From assembly GCF_001548375.1 (NCBI RefSeq), contig NZ_AP017295.1, positions 3,754,501 through 3,818,500 of the forward strand: 64,000 nucleotides of DNA, read 5' to 3'. The DNA comes from Nostoc sp. NIES-3756. Lineage in GTDB: Bacteria; Cyanobacteriota; Cyanobacteriia; Cyanobacteriales; Nostocaceae. The notes beneath the pieces are model-generated. The model was not told where the DNA came from and ran no database searches. It was given only the letters and a program-made list of their open reading frames with translations. The translations under genes were made by a program, and so were the position numbers. Shown here in pieces: positions 29,006-37,231 of this stretch. The stretch's first letter is position 1. Every line of letters starts with the position of its first letter.

Positions 29006-29090
29006 AAGTGAGTTATTGATGATGAATGTTATTCTTATAGAATATTACAGAAGATTAAAAAAAGCTTTGGCAACTAATCTTAGGTGAACT

Positions 29091-29279
29091 ATGGCACAAC
29101 GCACTAGGTTGGGAGATATCCTGCGACCTTTAAATTCCGAATATGGTAAAGTGGCTCCAGGTTGGGGAACTACCCCTTTAATGGCCGTCTTTATGGGACT
29201 GTTTTTAGTGTTCCTGCTAATTATTCTGCAACTTTACAACAAATCAATCTTGATTCAAGATGTAAGAGTTGGCTGGTAG
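29091..29279 (+). CDS. psbH: Photosystem II protein PsbH
   Basis: A 62-residue, single-pass thylakoid protein of photosystem [22 protein letters not shown], then a TM helix (about 30-50, [20 protein letters not shown]) and a lumen-side tail. It stabilises the CP47 side of PSII and bicarbonate binding. The Thr residue that is phosphorylated in plants is absent as usual in cyanobacteria. A terminator follows at 29323-29346, so it is probably monocistronic and divergent from psbN. Confidence 0.95.
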   Translation: MAQRTRLGDILRPLNSEYGKVAPGWGTTPLMAVFMGLFLVFLLIILQLYNKSILIQDVRVGW

Positions 29280-29322
29280 CTATTGATACCCAATAACTAA
29301 GCTGAATAATTAGCGAAATTTT

Positions 29323-29346
29323 ACCCGGCCTGTCCGGGTTTTTTTT
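29323..29346 (+). terminator. Rho-independent terminator of psbH
   Basis: ACCCGG/CCGGGT six-bp stem, loop CCTGT, followed by TTTTTTT. It lies 44 bases after the psbH stop. Confidence 0.88.
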
Positions 29347-29518
29347 CAGGAGTCATTGGTCAACAGTCAAAAGTCCAGAGTCTATAGTTTTTTTCCTCCA
29401 TTTCCCCTATCTCCTCCATTTGCCCATTTGTGCTTGGCATACTGAAAACGTTACTCTTGAGTAGGATCAGAAATCTCATCTAATACCCAGTCTCTATAAA
29501 CTAAACAGGAGAACCCGT

Positions 29519-29791
29519 GTGAATATATTTGGTATTGGTCTGCCGGAAATGGCTGTAATTATGGTAGTGGCGCTACTCATCTTTGGCCCGAAAAAACTGC
29601 CAGAAATTGGTCGAAGTGTGGGAAAAGCAATTCGTGGTTTTCAAGAAGCTTCTAATGAGTTCCAAAATGAGTTTAAGCGTGAAGCTGATCAAATAGAACA
29701 AGCTGTGAAAACTACTGCTGAACTTGAACCCAAGCAAATTGAAGCAGTGAAAGCGGAACAAGATAGTGCTGGTTCCTCCCCTGCTACCTAA
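29519..29791 (+). CDS. tatA: Twin-arginine translocase TatA/E
   Basis: A 90-residue TatA-type protein. One TM helix at the N-terminus (FGIGLPEMAVIMVVALLIFG), the FGPKKLPEIGRSVGKAIRGF amphipathic helix, and an acidic tail. It forms the pore of the Sec-independent folded-protein export system in the thylakoid and plasma membranes. A GTG start is used, with AGGAG about eight bases before it. The gene stops 36 bases before pth on the same strand. No tatB-like or tatC gene is adjacent. Confidence 0.93.
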   Translation: MNIFGIGLPEMAVIMVVALLIFGPKKLPEIGRSVGKAIRGFQEASNEFQNEFKREADQIEQAVKTTAELEPKQIEAVKAEQDSAGSSPAT

Positions 29792-29827
29792 GAAAGTGCA
29801 GTGAGTGGTTGATTGTAAACAAGATAG

Positions 29828-30469
29828 ATGACAGAACCTGTAACAAAATCTGCTTTGGTGATTCCCCAGCTAATTGTCGGCTTGGGGAACCCAGAGCCTA
29901 AATATGACCAAACACGCCATAATATTGGCTTTGCGGCTGTGGATGCGCTAGCTCGTGCTTGGCAGATTCCTTTAGCAGAAAATCGCAAATTTCAGGGAGA
30001 ATACGGTGAAGGTATCGCCTCTGGAGGTGTAAAAATTCGCCTATTAAAACCATTAACTTATATGAATCGCTCAGGACAGTCAATACAATCGGTGACAAAC
30101 TGGTATAAACTGCCGAGCGAGTCTGTATTAATAATTTATGATGATTTAGATTTACCTTTAGGTAAAACTCGCCTGCGCTTGTCTGGTTCGGCGGGGGGAC
30201 ACAACGGTATGAAAAGTGCGATCGCTCATCTTAGCACGCAAAATTTCCCCCGCTTACGTATCGGTATAGGTAAACCGAAAAACGCAGCTAATGGGGATAA
30301 CTCAGACACTGTTGCTCATGTGTTAGGTAAATTTTCTACTACCGAAACTCAACTTATGTCCCTTGTCTTACAGTTCGTTGTTGAATGTGTAGAACTGAGT
30401 CTCAAACAGGGGGTAGAAAAGGCGATGAATCGTTGTAATAGTTATACTGCGGAAATACCTAAATCTTAG
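29828..30469 (+). CDS. pth: Peptidyl-tRNA hydrolase
   Basis: A 213-residue Pth1 enzyme that frees tRNA from stalled peptidyl-tRNA in the cytosol. The family motifs are intact: GLGNPEPKYDQTRHNIGF (catalytic His in RHNIG, about residue 35), KPLTYMNRSGQS, YDDLDLPLGKTRLR and GGHNGMKSA. A short N-terminal extension (about 15 residues) precedes them, and the start is ATG at 29828. It follows tatA closely, so they may share a transcript. A terminator follows at 30529. Confidence 0.95.
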   Translation: MTEPVTKSALVIPQLIVGLGNPEPKYDQTRHNIGFAAVDALARAWQIPLAENRKFQGEYGEGIASGGVKIRLLKPLTYMNRSGQSIQSVTNWYKLPSESVLIIYDDLDLPLGKTRLRLSGSAGGHNGMKSAIAHLSTQNFPRLRIGIGKPKNAANGDNSDTVAHVLGKFSTTETQLMSLVLQFVVECVELSLKQGVEKAMNRCNSYTAEIPKS

Positions 30470-30528
30470 AGTGTCGCTTTTTTGTTGTTATGAGCTATTG
30501 CTCTATCACCTAAGTTGGAAAAACTCAC

Positions 30529-30561
30529 AAAAACTCTATCCTCATCTGGGTAGAGTTTTTT
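30529..30561 (+). terminator. Rho-independent terminator after pth
   Basis: AAAACTCTA pairs with TAGAGTTTT across a 13-base loop, followed by TT. It lies 60 bases after the pth stop. Confidence 0.75.
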
Positions 30562-30712
30562 ATTAAACTTAACTATATGTAAAACGATATACACACACCC
30601 CTATCAGGGGTGCGGCACATCTTGCTTTATTATTGTCACAATCGTGGCAACTTAATTGTTGCTTGTTTAGGTCATGTCCTCAAGCAACGCCGCCCACATA
30701 AACCACATAGAT

Positions 30713-30892
30713 TTATTTAAAACGACGCTTGCGTCTTGCAGCCACTGCCTTACGTTTGCGTTTTTCTAACGGTGTTTCAAAATGCCGATGATACTTAACA
30801 TCCGCTAAGATGCCAGCTTTAGAAACTTGGCGCTTGAACCGACGTAGCGCTGAATCTATACCTTCGTTTTCTCCTAATACCACTTGGGTCAT
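30713..30892 (-). CDS. rpsU: 30S ribosomal protein S21
   Basis: A 59-residue basic protein: [20 protein letters not shown] at the start and a C-terminus rich in Arg and Lys ([16 protein letters not shown]). It matches bacterial S21, a late small-subunit protein involved in mRNA recruitment. An excellent Shine-Dalgarno (GAGGA, eight bases before the ATG at 30892) confirms the start. It is a single gene convergent with pth. It is just under 60 codons long, so easily overlooked. Confidence 0.95.
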   Translation of the reverse strand: MTQVVLGENEGIDSALRRFKRQVSKAGILADVKYHRHFETPLEKRKRKAVAARRKRRFK

Positions 30893-31013
30893 TCGTTTTC
30901 CTCATTGATCAATAGTATCCATTGTAATAGTAGCCTCAAACTTAACCAAACTTGTTGGTTATTGGTCAGTTGTCAGTTGTCATTAGGCATTATTCCACAG
31001 TTATTCTCCCTAC

Positions 31014-31790
31014 TCACTTCTCTGAATTACTGAGTAGACTGTGCATCTTCACAACTGAACCAATAACAGCGATCGCGGGGGCTTCAAATCCTGTTTTTTC
31101 TACTAGTTCTACGATTGTTCCTAACTCGCCAATCAATTCTTCTTGTTCGGGACGTGTACCCCAACGGACTAAAGCAATAGGAGTTTCTAAACTTATTCCT
31201 GCTTGATTTAACTGTTCCACAATATAAGCTAGGTTGTGGATGCCCATATATATGACAATGGTTTCTGCACCGTGGGCGATCGCTTGCCAATTTACTTTCG
31301 GTCTATACTTACCCGCAGACTCATGCCCAGTCACAAAAATTACAGATGAGCTATATAAACGATGGGTTAAGGGAATCCCCGCATAAGCAGGTGCGGCAAT
31401 TCCAGATGTAATACCCGGCACAACCTCCACTGGCACACCAGCCGCTATCAAGTCAGCCATTTCTTCCCCACCGCGACCGAAAATAAAGGGGTCGCCGCCT
31501 TTGAGGCGTACTACAATGGCATGATGTTGGGCTTTTTCGATTAATAATTGGGTTGTTTCGTCCTGCAAGAGTGAATGTCGCCCCATCCGCTTCCCAGCGT
31601 TGATTTGTTCGGCTTGGGGATTGATCATTGCTAAAATTGCTGGACTAACTAAAGCATCATAGATGACTACATCGGCACATTCCAATATACCTTTACCCTT
31701 GACAGTCATCAGCCCAGGATCACCAGGCCCCGCACCTACTAGATAAACCTTGCCTAAATCTTGTTTCCCCTCGTTGTCTGTGCGGTTCAT
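31014..31790 (-). CDS. cobA: Uroporphyrinogen-III C-methyltransferase
   Basis: A 258-residue SUMT. It transfers two methyl groups from SAM to uroporphyrinogen III, making precorrin-2, the branch to sirohaem and cobalamin. It has [18 protein letters not shown] at the start, the [15 protein letters not shown] loop, [20 protein letters not shown] and [11 protein letters not shown]. No sirohaem-synthase (CysG) domains are fused. The gene overlaps cbiX by four bases (ATGA), so the two are translationally coupled. It acts in the cytosol. Confidence 0.93.
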   Translation of the reverse strand: MNRTDNEGKQDLGKVYLVGAGPGDPGLMTVKGKGILECADVVIYDALVSPAILAMINPQAEQINAGKRMGRHSLLQDETTQLLIEKAQHHAIVVRLKGGDPFIFGRGGEEMADLIAAGVPVEVVPGITSGIAAPAYAGIPLTHRLYSSSVIFVTGHESAGKYRPKVNWQAIAHGAETIVIYMGIHNLAYIVEQLNQAGISLETPIALVRWGTRPEQEELIGELGTIVELVEKTGFEAPAIAVIGSVVKMHSLLSNSEK

Positions 31791-32500
31791 GCGTAAATTA
31801 AATCCCCAATTAAATCGGCTAATTCTCCACTGACTCCTAGAGGTGCGGCTAAGTATAAACTCACCCCAGGAAATTGTAATTTTAGCTCGTTAACAGCTTG
31901 GGCGATCGCATCAGTTATGCCACCAGAGAATAAAAAGTATGGCAAAATCGCAATTTCTCGATAACCAGCAGCAATCAACTCTTTAACTCTTAATTCTAAA
32001 CTAGGTGCTACAGACCAATAAGCAGCAACAGCTCTTATATTTGCTGCCATTGTCTCTACGGGCTGTTGAGAACCAGGGCGACGGCTACCATGTGATAACA
32101 ATATCCAAGCTTCTGCTTTGATAGTAGCAATCTGTTTCTGGAGAAATGTCTGTAAACCTGGATGAATACCCAAGTATGGTTGTAATTCAATCAGGATATC
32201 TTGATGTAGCGTCTGTTGTGCTTGTGCTACCTCACAGGGAATATCCGTCATTACATGAACACCTGGAAGTAGAAACAGGGGTACGATTTTTAAATGATGA
32301 CACCCAAAAGCTACAGCCGTTTGAGCAAAACTTTTAATCTGCTCATGCAAAGGTTCAGCAGCCAATTCCAAATATCCTGTCCCTACCAATTTTTCTGAGA
32401 TATGCAGTTTTTCAGCCACCAACGTAGCTAATTGCTGCATAGCAACTTCAGGACGCGGATCTCGGCTACCGTGGGATACCAATAAATAAGCAGATGACAT
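31787..32500 (-). CDS. cbiX: Sirohydrochlorin cobalt/ferro-chelatase (CbiX type)
   Basis: A 237-residue double-domain chelatase. Both halves carry a similar start (LLVSHGSRDPRPE and ILLSHGSRRPGSQQP) with the metal-binding His, and a second His in CHHLKIVPLFLLPGVH. This is the arrangement of CbiX-like enzymes that insert Co2+ or Fe2+ into sirohydrochlorin. It directly precedes cobA in the operon with a four-base overlap. Which metal is used cannot be read from sequence. Confidence 0.88.
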   Translation of the reverse strand: MSSAYLLVSHGSRDPRPEVAMQQLATLVAEKLHISEKLVGTGYLELAAEPLHEQIKSFAQTAVAFGCHHLKIVPLFLLPGVHVMTDIPCEVAQAQQTLHQDILIELQPYLGIHPGLQTFLQKQIATIKAEAWILLSHGSRRPGSQQPVETMAANIRAVAAYWSVAPSLELRVKELIAAGYREIAILPYFLFSGGITDAIAQAVNELKLQFPGVSLYLAAPLGVSGELADLIGDLIYA

Positions 32501-32611
32501 GGGTAATAAGTTCTTCGTAGCTATTTTTACTATGCTACAAAAGATTTCAGTAATTTAAAACTAGGAAATAAACATGCAGATTGCCATCGATAGCATTGCT
32601 ATAAATTAAAA

Positions 32612-32803
32612 ATGGCATCTAAAAAGTCTAAAAAAACTAAATCACCAGAAATATTTGGTGTTCAAATACAAACCACCATACCAGAGCCTGTAATGATACC
32701 CATTCCTAGCCAAGAGCTTGGCTCTGTGAGCATGATGGAATTTGTAATAACTATAAAAAACAATCAACAGTCAATCCTCCCTCATTGTTCTTGTGCTGTG
32801 TAA
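32612..32803 (+). CDS. Possible small protein, 63 aa
   Basis: A Lys-rich start (MASKKSKKTKS) and no further recognisable motif. No good ribosome binding site precedes the ATG. Its 3' end overlaps the DUF4359 gene on the opposite strand by 22 bases. I list it because the frame is open and isolated, but it may be a chance ORF. Confidence 0.3.
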   Translation: MASKKSKKTKSPEIFGVQIQTTIPEPVMIPIPSQELGSVSMMEFVITIKNNQQSILPHCSCAV

Positions 32804-33165
32804 GTATAAAAGTTATTGAATGCTCCCACAGTTTCAAACTTGTAAGAGGGTATAAAATCGCTGATTTTTAATTCAGTACGGTAAATACTGAACAGAAAAA
32901 AGTCTTGCCGTTCAGTAGTAGCGGAGAGGAGTTGACGTATTTGGGGATTAGCGGAATCTACGATTTTGTCACAGTTGTAGTTCATCAACCGTTCTAAGAG
33001 CTTTGTTGTTTTATTGCAGACATCACTTTTTAAGTATTCCGACAGCCGTTGCACAGCGTAGTCCTCATATTCAGCTTGATGAGGATTGGTTTTCGCCATT
33101 GTGACTCCCAACACAGTTGTTAATCCTAAGGCTCCTATCGATGCCATGATGGTAAAGGGTTTCAT
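32782..33165 (-). CDS. DUF4359-type exported protein
   Basis: A 127-residue protein with an N-terminal hydrophobic segment (IMASIGALGLTTVLGVTMA) that acts as a signal or anchor, then TNPHQAEYEDYAVQRLSEYL, two Cys residues (VCNKTTKLLERLMNYNCD) that could be a disulfide, and the ending ETVGAFNNFYTYTAQ. The overall pattern matches the cyanobacterial DUF4359 family, of unknown function. It lies just upstream of tRNA-His on the opposite strand. Confidence 0.75.
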   Translation of the reverse strand: MKPFTIMASIGALGLTTVLGVTMAKTNPHQAEYEDYAVQRLSEYLKSDVCNKTTKLLERLMNYNCDKIVDSANPQIRQLLSATTERQDFFLFSIYRTELKISDFIPSYKFETVGAFNNFYTYTAQEQ

Positions 33166-33291
33166 AGTTCCTAACTTTTATTCGCTAAGTAAATTTGCAT
33201 TGCCAAGACTATAAATCAGTAAAATTCATTCTTGGCGACAAAAAATTCTGGATCATTTTACAAAACAGATGCTATACTAAAGAATGTCTGT

Positions 33292-33365
33292 GGCGGGCGT
33301 AGCCAAGTGGTTAAGGCAGTGGATTGTGGTTCCACCATTCGGGGGTTCAAGTCCCCTCGTTCGCC
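33292..33365 (+). tRNA. tRNA-His (GTG anticodon)
   Basis: A seven-pair acceptor stem GCGGGCG/CGTTCGC with the extra G at position -1 facing a C discriminator, diagnostic of tRNA-His. The anticodon loop TTGTGGT carries GTG. T arm GGGGTTCAAGTCCCC is perfect. No CCA is encoded. Confidence 0.95.
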
Positions 33366-33781
33366 CTTTTTAAGTTACAAAAGCCAACATTAACAGCAAA
33401 GCATAACTCAACCGGTGATCATTATGATCCTATCTGTTGAAGTGGCGATTTGACAGCTCACGATGTGGCAAGAAGCTGATCTAAGTTGTGTTGATTAATT
33501 AAGTATTGGTTAATCTGGAGATGATTATCCTGTGATGCTTTTCCTTCTATATTGCTGACATCTTAGTTAACAGCATTTGTGATGTTTTATTGATTCATAT
33601 TTCTCAATATTGTAACAAGTCTTTAATACTAAAACTAACAATATGAAGTAAGGGTTTTCTCTAGTAATCAATAAAATTTCTGAATAAAAAAATAAATAAA
33701 TACGTAAAATGTCTAATGTATATTCTTTAATGAGAAATTATTCTATATCTAATAATTATATATTTTATAGTTCCATTCCCG
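33366..33781. other. Intergenic region before the hybrid kinase
   Basis: An AT-rich region of 416 bases. No gene, terminator or repeat is clear. It probably holds the promoter of the kinase; the ATG at 33782 has no strong ribosome binding site. Confidence 0.4.
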
Positions 33782-36700
33782 ATGAACCCAGCAAACGAAC
33801 AGGATGAGCAATGTAGTGTTCATGAGCAATCAGGCAGTCTGACACAGCAGTTAATGCTACATCGCATCAGTAACCGCATTCGACAATCTTTAGAACTTCA
33901 AGAAATCCTCTCTACAACTGTTGCGGAAGTTCGTTTGTTTTTGGGAACCGATCGAATTAAGATTTACCAGTTTCAAGCAGATGGTCATGGTTTAGTAATT
34001 GCCGAATCAATTTGTGAAAATCGTCTCCCCTCTTTATTAGGTTTGCATTTTCCGGCTGATGACATTCCCGCCTACGCCCGCGAACTATATTTACGCGCAC
34101 GCCAGCGCACAATTATAGATTTAGACTCTCATCAAATTGGCATTAGTCCATTGGACTGTATAGAAACAGGCGAACTTATACAAAATCAAGATATTCGTTA
34201 TCGTCCCGTAGACCCTTGCCATCGAGAGTATATGAACGCAATGGGTGTAAAATCTTCTGTGGTCGTGCCGATTGTCATTGAAGCTACTAATTCCAGTAAA
34301 ACTTTACTACCGCCTTTGCCAGCCAGCAGCTACCTTTGGGGTTTGTTGGTATCCCATCATTCAGAACCACGAGTTGTAACTGAAGAAGAATTATTGTTTA
34401 TTCAGTCAGTTGTAGATCAAGTATCGATCGCGATCGCTCAGTCGATTTTACTCGAACGTGTACGCGAACAAGCCAAGCAGGAAGCCCATATCAACCGTGT
34501 CACAACTTTACTCTACACCACACCTACAGTCCAACTACAAGCAGCATTAGAAGAAGTTGTTAAGGTCTTTGAAGGATCTGGTGGACGGTTGTATCTCAAG
34601 AGTCAAAATTCCACACAAAACACGGAAATCTATACCTGCGGTGTCCAACCAGAACCCCTAGAAGCGACAACAGGTAGACCGATTGAGGAAAATATGCTGT
34701 GGCAGAAGTATTTAGGATCAGCATTAGTCAAAAATGATGACCACACTGATGCTATTACCAGTAAACCTTGGTCGGTGCAATGGATGCGGGCAATGTATGC
34801 CCTCAATGAAGTTCCCCAAATATTAGATAATGAGTCTGATATTTGGGCGATCGCTGATATTTACAAAGAACCTTTGTTTCGTACCCTGAGTTTCACGTTT
34901 GAATCTACACAGATTCGGGGTGTGCTAATTATTCCACTTTATTTTGGTCAGGAAGTGCTGGGTAGTCTGACTATTTTTCGAGATGAAGTAGAGCAAAAAT
35001 TTGTTTGGGCAGGTTATCACCAACCCGACACCCGCCAATTATCACCGCGTAAATCCTTTGACGCTTGGCAGCAAATCAAAAAAGGTCAGGCACAAGCTTG
35101 GACAGAGGCTAATATCCGCCTCGCTCAAGCGATGAGTGAGCGATTTTCCTCTGCTGTCAAGCAGTATCAGTTATACAATCAAGTGCAAATTCTCAATGCC
35201 AATTTAGAGCAACAAGTAGAAGTTCGCACTTTAGAGTTGCAGGAGTCAATGATCATCGCCAACCAAAAGCGCAGTTTAGCAGAGCAACTCGCCAAAGAAC
35301 TATCAATTTTTGCAGAGCAACAGCAAACATTGATGGGTGTGATTACCAAAATTCGGGAATCCTTGGATTTAAACAAAATATTTAAGGCAACCACTCAAGA
35401 AGTCCGCCAACTGCTTAATGCTGATCGTGTAGCAGTGTTTCGCTTTGCTCATGACTCTGATTTTACATTAGGCGAGTTTATCTCTGAGGATGTGCGAGCA
35501 GGCTTTGCTTCGGCAATTGCTATCCCTATTAGAGATGGTTGTTTTCGTCATTATGGCAAACAAGGCTCCAAGAAAAAGTTTTACACCATTGATGATATTG
35601 ACAAAGCGGATCTGGCTCCTTGCTATGTGGCAACTCTGGTGAAATTTCAGATCAAAGCCTACTTGATAGCACCCCTATTTATCGGTGAGACACTGTGGGG
35701 ATTACTTTGTATTTACCAGTGTTCAACCCCCCGTCAATGGCACATCAAAGAAAAAGAATTTATCACTCAAATTGCTACACAGTTAGGTGTGGCAGTACAA
35801 CAGGCAAGACTGCTAGAACAAGCAAAGAGTATGCAAATAGCAGCAGATGCCGCCAACCAAGCCAAGAGTGAATTTTTGGCCAGCATGAGTCATGAGTTGC
35901 GGACACCTCTCAATGCCATCTTAGGCATGTCTCAATGTTTACAGGAAAACATTTTTGGGGAATTAACTCCAGCACAAAAAAAAGCTGTTACCACAATTGA
36001 AAATAGTGGTGAACATCTACTGTCTTTAATTAATGACATCTTGGATTTGGCAAAAATTGAGTCTGGCAAAGTGGAATTGCAGATTAAGCCAATCTCGCTC
36101 CACAACTTGTGCAGTTTCAGTCTCAGTTTTGTCAAACAAATAGCTGTTAGCAAAAATATCGAACTCAATCTAGACATTCGTTGCCCAATTGATGAAATTG
36201 CCTTAGACGAACTGCGGACGCGCCAAATACTCATTAATTTATTGAGTAATGCTGTCAAATTCACCCCAAAGGGAGGATCTGTAACACTCAAGGTTTGGTT
36301 GGAAGGCTTAGAGCAGCAGGAAGGCAGTTCACTTCTTACACAAGCGCCAGATGAGACACAGAAAACGGAGGATTTACTTCCTCCCTTGTCTTCCGCCTCC
36401 TGTCCCTCATCCCCTTACATCAAATTCTCTGTTAGCGACACTGGCATCGGTATTGCTCAAGCCGACATACCCAAACTGTTCCAATCTTTTGTGCAAGTTG
36501 ATAGCAGTCTGAATCGTCAGTACAGTGGTACAGGATTGGGACTATCTTTGGTGAACCGATTGGTGGAATTGCAAAATGGCAGCATTGATGTGGTAAGTAG
36601 CGTTGGTGCGGGGAGTTGTTTCACTGTGGTATTGCCTTACTTTGATATAGAACATATGTTGCAACTCCAAGCTTTACAGATCCAGACAACTTACGAGGAG

Positions 36701-37147
36701 AAACAGTCTACCCCAGTAACTAGCGATATTCTCAACGATGACCAACCAGAACAAGCAGTCATCTTACTAGCGGAAGATAATCAAGCAAACATCGATACCT
36801 TTTTTGCGTACCTAAGTTTCGGCAAATATCAGGTAATTGTTGCGCAAAATGGCGAGGAGGCCATTAACCTAGCACTCAAGTACAAACCCCATATCATCTT
36901 GATGGATATCCAAATGCCCGGCATTGATGGACTCGAAGCCATTCGCCGTATTCGCGCTCTACCAGAAATTGCCCATGTGCAAATTATTGCTCTAACTGCT
37001 TTAGCCATGCCTGGCGATTGTGAGAGATGTTTGGCAGCAGGGGCTAACGAGTATTTAGCTAAACCAATTCTTTTACAAGAACTTCAAGCCACAATTGACC
37101 GATGTTGGGAACAGAGTCAAAACTTACGTACCAAGTTTTTCTGTTGA
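33782..37147 (+). CDS. Hybrid sensor kinase with bilin-binding-type GAF domain and receiver
   Basis: A 1121-residue hybrid kinase. The first GAF (about 30-220) has phytochrome/cyanobacteriochrome-type features: PADDIPAYARELY, and a CH pair (Cys146-His147) in PCHREYMNAMGV, matching the usual bilin-attachment site. A second, more divergent GAF-like region follows (about 240-440), then a coiled coil (455-510), a third GAF (about 520-690), a HisKA domain with His704 in MSHELRTPL, an ATPase domain (with a low-complexity insert at about 842-880) and a receiver with Asp1042 in LMDIQMPG. It probably senses light or redox and phosphorylates an unknown partner. No regulator is adjacent. Confidence 0.87.
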   Translation: MNPANEQDEQCSVHEQSGSLTQQLMLHRISNRIRQSLELQEILSTTVAEVRLFLGTDRIKIYQFQADGHGLVIAESICENRLPSLLGLHFPADDIPAYARELYLRARQRTIIDLDSHQIGISPLDCIETGELIQNQDIRYRPVDPCHREYMNAMGVKSSVVVPIVIEATNSSKTLLPPLPASSYLWGLLVSHHSEPRVVTEEELLFIQSVVDQVSIAIAQSILLERVREQAKQEAHINRVTTLLYTTPTVQLQAALEEVVKVFEGSGGRLYLKSQNSTQNTEIYTCGVQPEPLEATTGRPIEENMLWQKYLGSALVKNDDHTDAITSKPWSVQWMRAMYALNEVPQILDNESDIWAIADIYKEPLFRTLSFTFESTQIRGVLIIPLYFGQEVLGSLTIFRDEVEQKFVWAGYHQPDTRQLSPRKSFDAWQQIKKGQAQAWTEANIRLAQAMSERFSSAVKQYQLYNQVQILNANLEQQVEVRTLELQESMIIANQKRSLAEQLAKELSIFAEQQQTLMGVITKIRESLDLNKIFKATTQEVRQLLNADRVAVFRFAHDSDFTLGEFISEDVRAGFASAIAIPIRDGCFRHYGKQGSKKKFYTIDDIDKADLAPCYVATLVKFQIKAYLIAPLFIGETLWGLLCIYQCSTPRQWHIKEKEFITQIATQLGVAVQQARLLEQAKSMQIAADAANQAKSEFLASMSHELRTPLNAILGMSQCLQENIFGELTPAQKKAVTTIENSGEHLLSLINDILDLAKIESGKVELQIKPISLHNLCSFSLSFVKQIAVSKNIELNLDIRCPIDEIALDELRTRQILINLLSNAVKFTPKGGSVTLKVWLEGLEQQEGSSLLTQAPDETQKTEDLLPPLSSASCPSSPYIKFSVSDTGIGIAQADIPKLFQSFVQVDSSLNRQYSGTGLGLSLVNRLVELQNGSIDVVSSVGAGSCFTVVLPYFDIEHMLQLQALQIQTTYEEKQSTPVTSDILNDDQPEQAVILLAEDNQANIDTFFAYLSFGKYQVIVAQNGEEAINLALKYKPHIILMDIQMPGIDGLEAIRRIRALPEIAHVQIIALTALAMPGDCERCLAAGANEYLAKPILLQELQATIDRCWEQSQNLRTKFFC

Positions 37148-37231
37148 GACTAGGGGTTACAGGGGTAAGGGTAAGGGTAAGGGAGGTAAGAATTTTCAAA
37201 ACCTACATCCCTACACCCCTATCCAAACCTC

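Noticed and set aside
28802..29011. Plus-strand open frame over psbN
   Set aside because: It is the complement of the well-conserved psbN and includes repeat DNA.
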